NCBI RefSeq assembly: GCF_034263275.1
Contig: NZ_CP139559.1
Location: 2,294,001-2,358,000 of the forward strand
Direction of reading: 5' to 3'
Origin: Mucilaginibacter sp. cycad4
GTDB lineage: Bacteria > Bacteroidota > Bacteroidia > Sphingobacteriales > Sphingobacteriaceae
DNA: 64,000 nucleotides
The translations under genes and the position numbers were made by a program. This document shows positions 62,251 to 64,000 of the stretch, one piece after another. The notes beneath the pieces are model-generated. The model was not told where the DNA came from and ran no database searches. It was given only the letters and a program-made list of their open reading frames with translations. The first letter of the stretch is position 1; the number at the start of each line of letters is the position of its first letter.

Positions 62251-63966
62251 TCAATGTGAATCTTTAGCTACTTTACTACCCGAACTACCGCGCAAAAAAT
62301 CCAAATCTGCCCCTAAATGGGCCCCCTGCACGTGCTGTTGATATAACCTGACGTAGCCGCGTGCTTCAATTTTAATTTCGGTCTTCCGGTTTTTTTTCCT
62401 TTCTGCAATCTCATCGTTTGAAAGGTGCAGATGCAATGAGCGTTCATAAACGTCAAGCGTGATCAAATCTCCATTTTGAACTACCCCCAAAGTACCGCCG
62501 TCCGCAGTTTCCGGGGAAACATGCAACACAACTGTACCAAATCCGGTACCGCTCATTCTGCCGTCAGAAATCCGAACCATGTCAGTGACACCTTTGGCCA
62601 GTAGCTTTGCCGGAAGCCCCATATTACCCACTTCAGGCATTCCGGGATAACCTCTGGGCCCAACATTCTTCAATACCAGCACACTATTTTCGTCCACATC
62701 AAGATCGGGGGCGTCTATCCTTTTTTTATAATCATCAATATTTTCGAACACCACTGCTTTACCTGTATGCTTCATCAACGGCGCAGAAGCAGCAGAGGGC
62801 TTAATTATTGCCCCACTTTCACATAAGTTACCCTTTAAAACAATAAATCCAGACGAGCGATTAAACGGGTTAGCCATCGTGGTGATAATGTTTTCATCGT
62901 AACATTCCGCATGCTTCACGTTTTCAGCGACAGACTTTCCGTTTACGGCAATACAATTCTGGTTTAAGTAAGGTAATAATTCTTTTATAACGACGGGCAA
63001 CCCGCCGGAATAATAAAGGTCCTCCATGAAGTAATCCCCCGAGGGTTGCAGGTTCGCAATGAGTGGGATATTGGCAGAGAATGTATCGAAATCATCTATA
63101 GACAGATCAATCCCCATACGCCCTGCGATGGCTAAAAGGTGAATAACAAAATTTGTGGATCCCCCTATGCCCGCATTGACCATAATTGCGTTCTCAAAGG
63201 CAGCTCTTGTCAGAATATCAGAAAGCTTTATATCTTCTTTCACCATCCGGACTATTTCGTGTCCCGACATTTGTGCCAGAACCTTCCTTGCCGCATCGGG
63301 CGCAGGTATAGCCGCATTCCCCGGAAGAGATAAACCAAGTGATTCTACCATACATGCCATCGTCGAAGCAGTACCCATTACTGCACAGTGACCGTCACTT
63401 CTGCACATACCTGCTTCCGCCACGCTCAATTCCATATCGTCCATCTGGCCTGCCCGGTTAGCTTCAGAAAAACGCCAGAGATCAGAAGTGCTTATACTTT
63501 TCCCTTTGTGCTTTCCTGTTAGCATAGGCCCGCCAGAAACAACAATCGTGGGCAGGTTCACACTACAGGCCCCCATGACGAGGGAAGGAGTAGTCTTGTC
63601 GCAGCCGCAAAGTAACACTACCCCATCTAATGGATTGGCCCGAATAGCCTCTTCCACATCCATGCTTGCAAGATTGCGAAAAAGCATGGCCGTCGGTTTC
63701 ATTAAAGTTTCGCCCAGGGAAAGAACGGGGAATTCAACCGGCAGTCCCCCTGCCTCATATACACCCCTCTTCACGTGTTCTGCCAATTCCCGAAAATGCG
63801 AATTGCACGGTGTAAGTTCAGACCATGTATTGCAAATGCCAATAACAGGGCGCCCGTCAAATGCATGTTCCGGAATGCCACTTTTCTTCATCCATGCGCG
63901 ATAAATAAATCCGTCCTTTCCTGTGCGGCCAAACCATCCACTACTTCGAAAATTTTGTTCTTTCAT
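62251..63966 (-). CDS. IlvD/Edd-family dehydratase (aldonate type)
   Basis: 571 residues, the length of the sugar-acid branch (arabinonate, xylonate and related dehydratases). SELTPCNSHFRELAEHVKRG, LLCGCDKTTPSLVMGAC and CRSDGHCAVMGTASTMACM hold the cysteines that bind the Fe-S cluster and the Mg site. The product would be a 2-keto-3-deoxy acid. It is the first gene of an operon with a lactonase, an FAH-type hydrolase and two SDRs, which together make a full route from sugar to small acids. L-fuconate or L-rhamnonate are likely substrates, L-arabinonate is possible. Confidence 0.9.
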   Translation of the reverse strand: MKEQNFRSSGWFGRTGKDGFIYRAWMKKSGIPEHAFDGRPVIGICNTWSELTPCNSHFRELAEHVKRGVYEAGGLPVEFPVLSLGETLMKPTAMLFRNLASMDVEEAIRANPLDGVVLLCGCDKTTPSLVMGACSVNLPTIVVSGGPMLTGKHKGKSISTSDLWRFSEANRAGQMDDMELSVAEAGMCRSDGHCAVMGTASTMACMVESLGLSLPGNAAIPAPDAARKVLAQMSGHEIVRMVKEDIKLSDILTRAAFENAIMVNAGIGGSTNFVIHLLAIAGRMGIDLSIDDFDTFSANIPLIANLQPSGDYFMEDLYYSGGLPVVIKELLPYLNQNCIAVNGKSVAENVKHAECYDENIITTMANPFNRSSGFIVLKGNLCESGAIIKPSAASAPLMKHTGKAVVFENIDDYKKRIDAPDLDVDENSVLVLKNVGPRGYPGMPEVGNMGLPAKLLAKGVTDMVRISDGRMSGTGFGTVVLHVSPETADGGTLGVVQNGDLITLDVYERSLHLHLSNDEIAERKKNRKTEIKIEARGYVRLYQQHVQGAHLGADLDFLRGSSGSKVAKDSH

Positions 63967-64000
63967 ATTTTATTAGTACGTCATTGTATTAATGAACTCT

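Noticed and set aside
1..64000. CRISPR arrays, prophage, insertion sequences
   Set aside because: No regularly spaced repeat series, transposase or phage genes were found in any frame.

Overview
The window looks like chromosomal DNA of a Bacteroidota bacterium, most likely a soil or plant-associated Sphingobacteriaceae member (Mucilaginibacter/Pedobacter type). The evidence is a SusC/SusD pair with a FecI/FecR pair, many lipoproteins and secreted glycoside hydrolases, TAnnTTTG-type -7 boxes, weak Shine-Dalgarno sequences and moderate GC content. Taxonomy is inferred from gene families only. No rRNA, intact tRNA, CRISPR array, transposase or integrase was seen.

Layout. (1) 1-2.4 kb: the start of a GH106-like rhamnosidase gene running off the left edge, a divergent NrtR-type (Nudix + winged helix) regulator with two palindromic operators between them, and a decayed FtsX permease. 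(2) 2.4-9.4 kb: an RND tripartite efflux operon (inner-membrane pump, adaptor, TolC), its TetR regulator and an SDR gene. The same 15-bp palindrome lies before tolC and before the SDR gene. (3) 9.8-14.9 kb: GH89 plus two GH29 genes behind tandem LacI-type operators. (4) 14.9-28.3 kb, opposite strand: FecI sigma, FecR anti-sigma, SusC, SusD, an IPT/NHL lipoprotein, two paralogous beta-helix lipoproteins and a LacI regulator. (5) 28.6-40.5 kb: GH123, a CBM9-like protein, a NahK-like sugar 1-kinase, a second LacI regulator, a double SGNH esterase, a clan GH-D-like glycosidase and a GH39-like lipoprotein, with three sites of a second LacI-type operator. (6) 40.6-45.5 kb: a patch of redox genes (two SDRs, an F420-type reductase, HxlR, an MDR reductase) mixed with broken genes (SDR relic, AHSA1, AlkB). 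(7) 45.6-58.5 kb: GH43, GH2, an HGSNAT-like acyltransferase, two secreted alpha/beta hydrolases, a small secreted protein, an SDR, GH20 and a TetR regulator with its own palindromes. (8) 58.8-64 kb: an operon for non-phosphorylative sugar oxidation (IlvD/Edd dehydratase, SMP-30 lactonase, FAH hydrolase, two SDRs).

How they work together. GH89 (alpha-GlcNAc), GH29 (alpha-L-fucose), GH123 (beta-GalNAc), GH20 (beta-HexNAc), GH2 (beta-galactoside), esterases and a HexNAc 1-kinase together suggest breakdown of a fucosylated, GalNAc/GlcNAc-containing glycan resembling an O-glycan. SusC/D would import fragments, and the oxidative operon at the right end could burn released L-fucose (or L-rhamnose) to pyruvate and lactate. 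That link is inference. The enzyme families and operators are read from the sequence.
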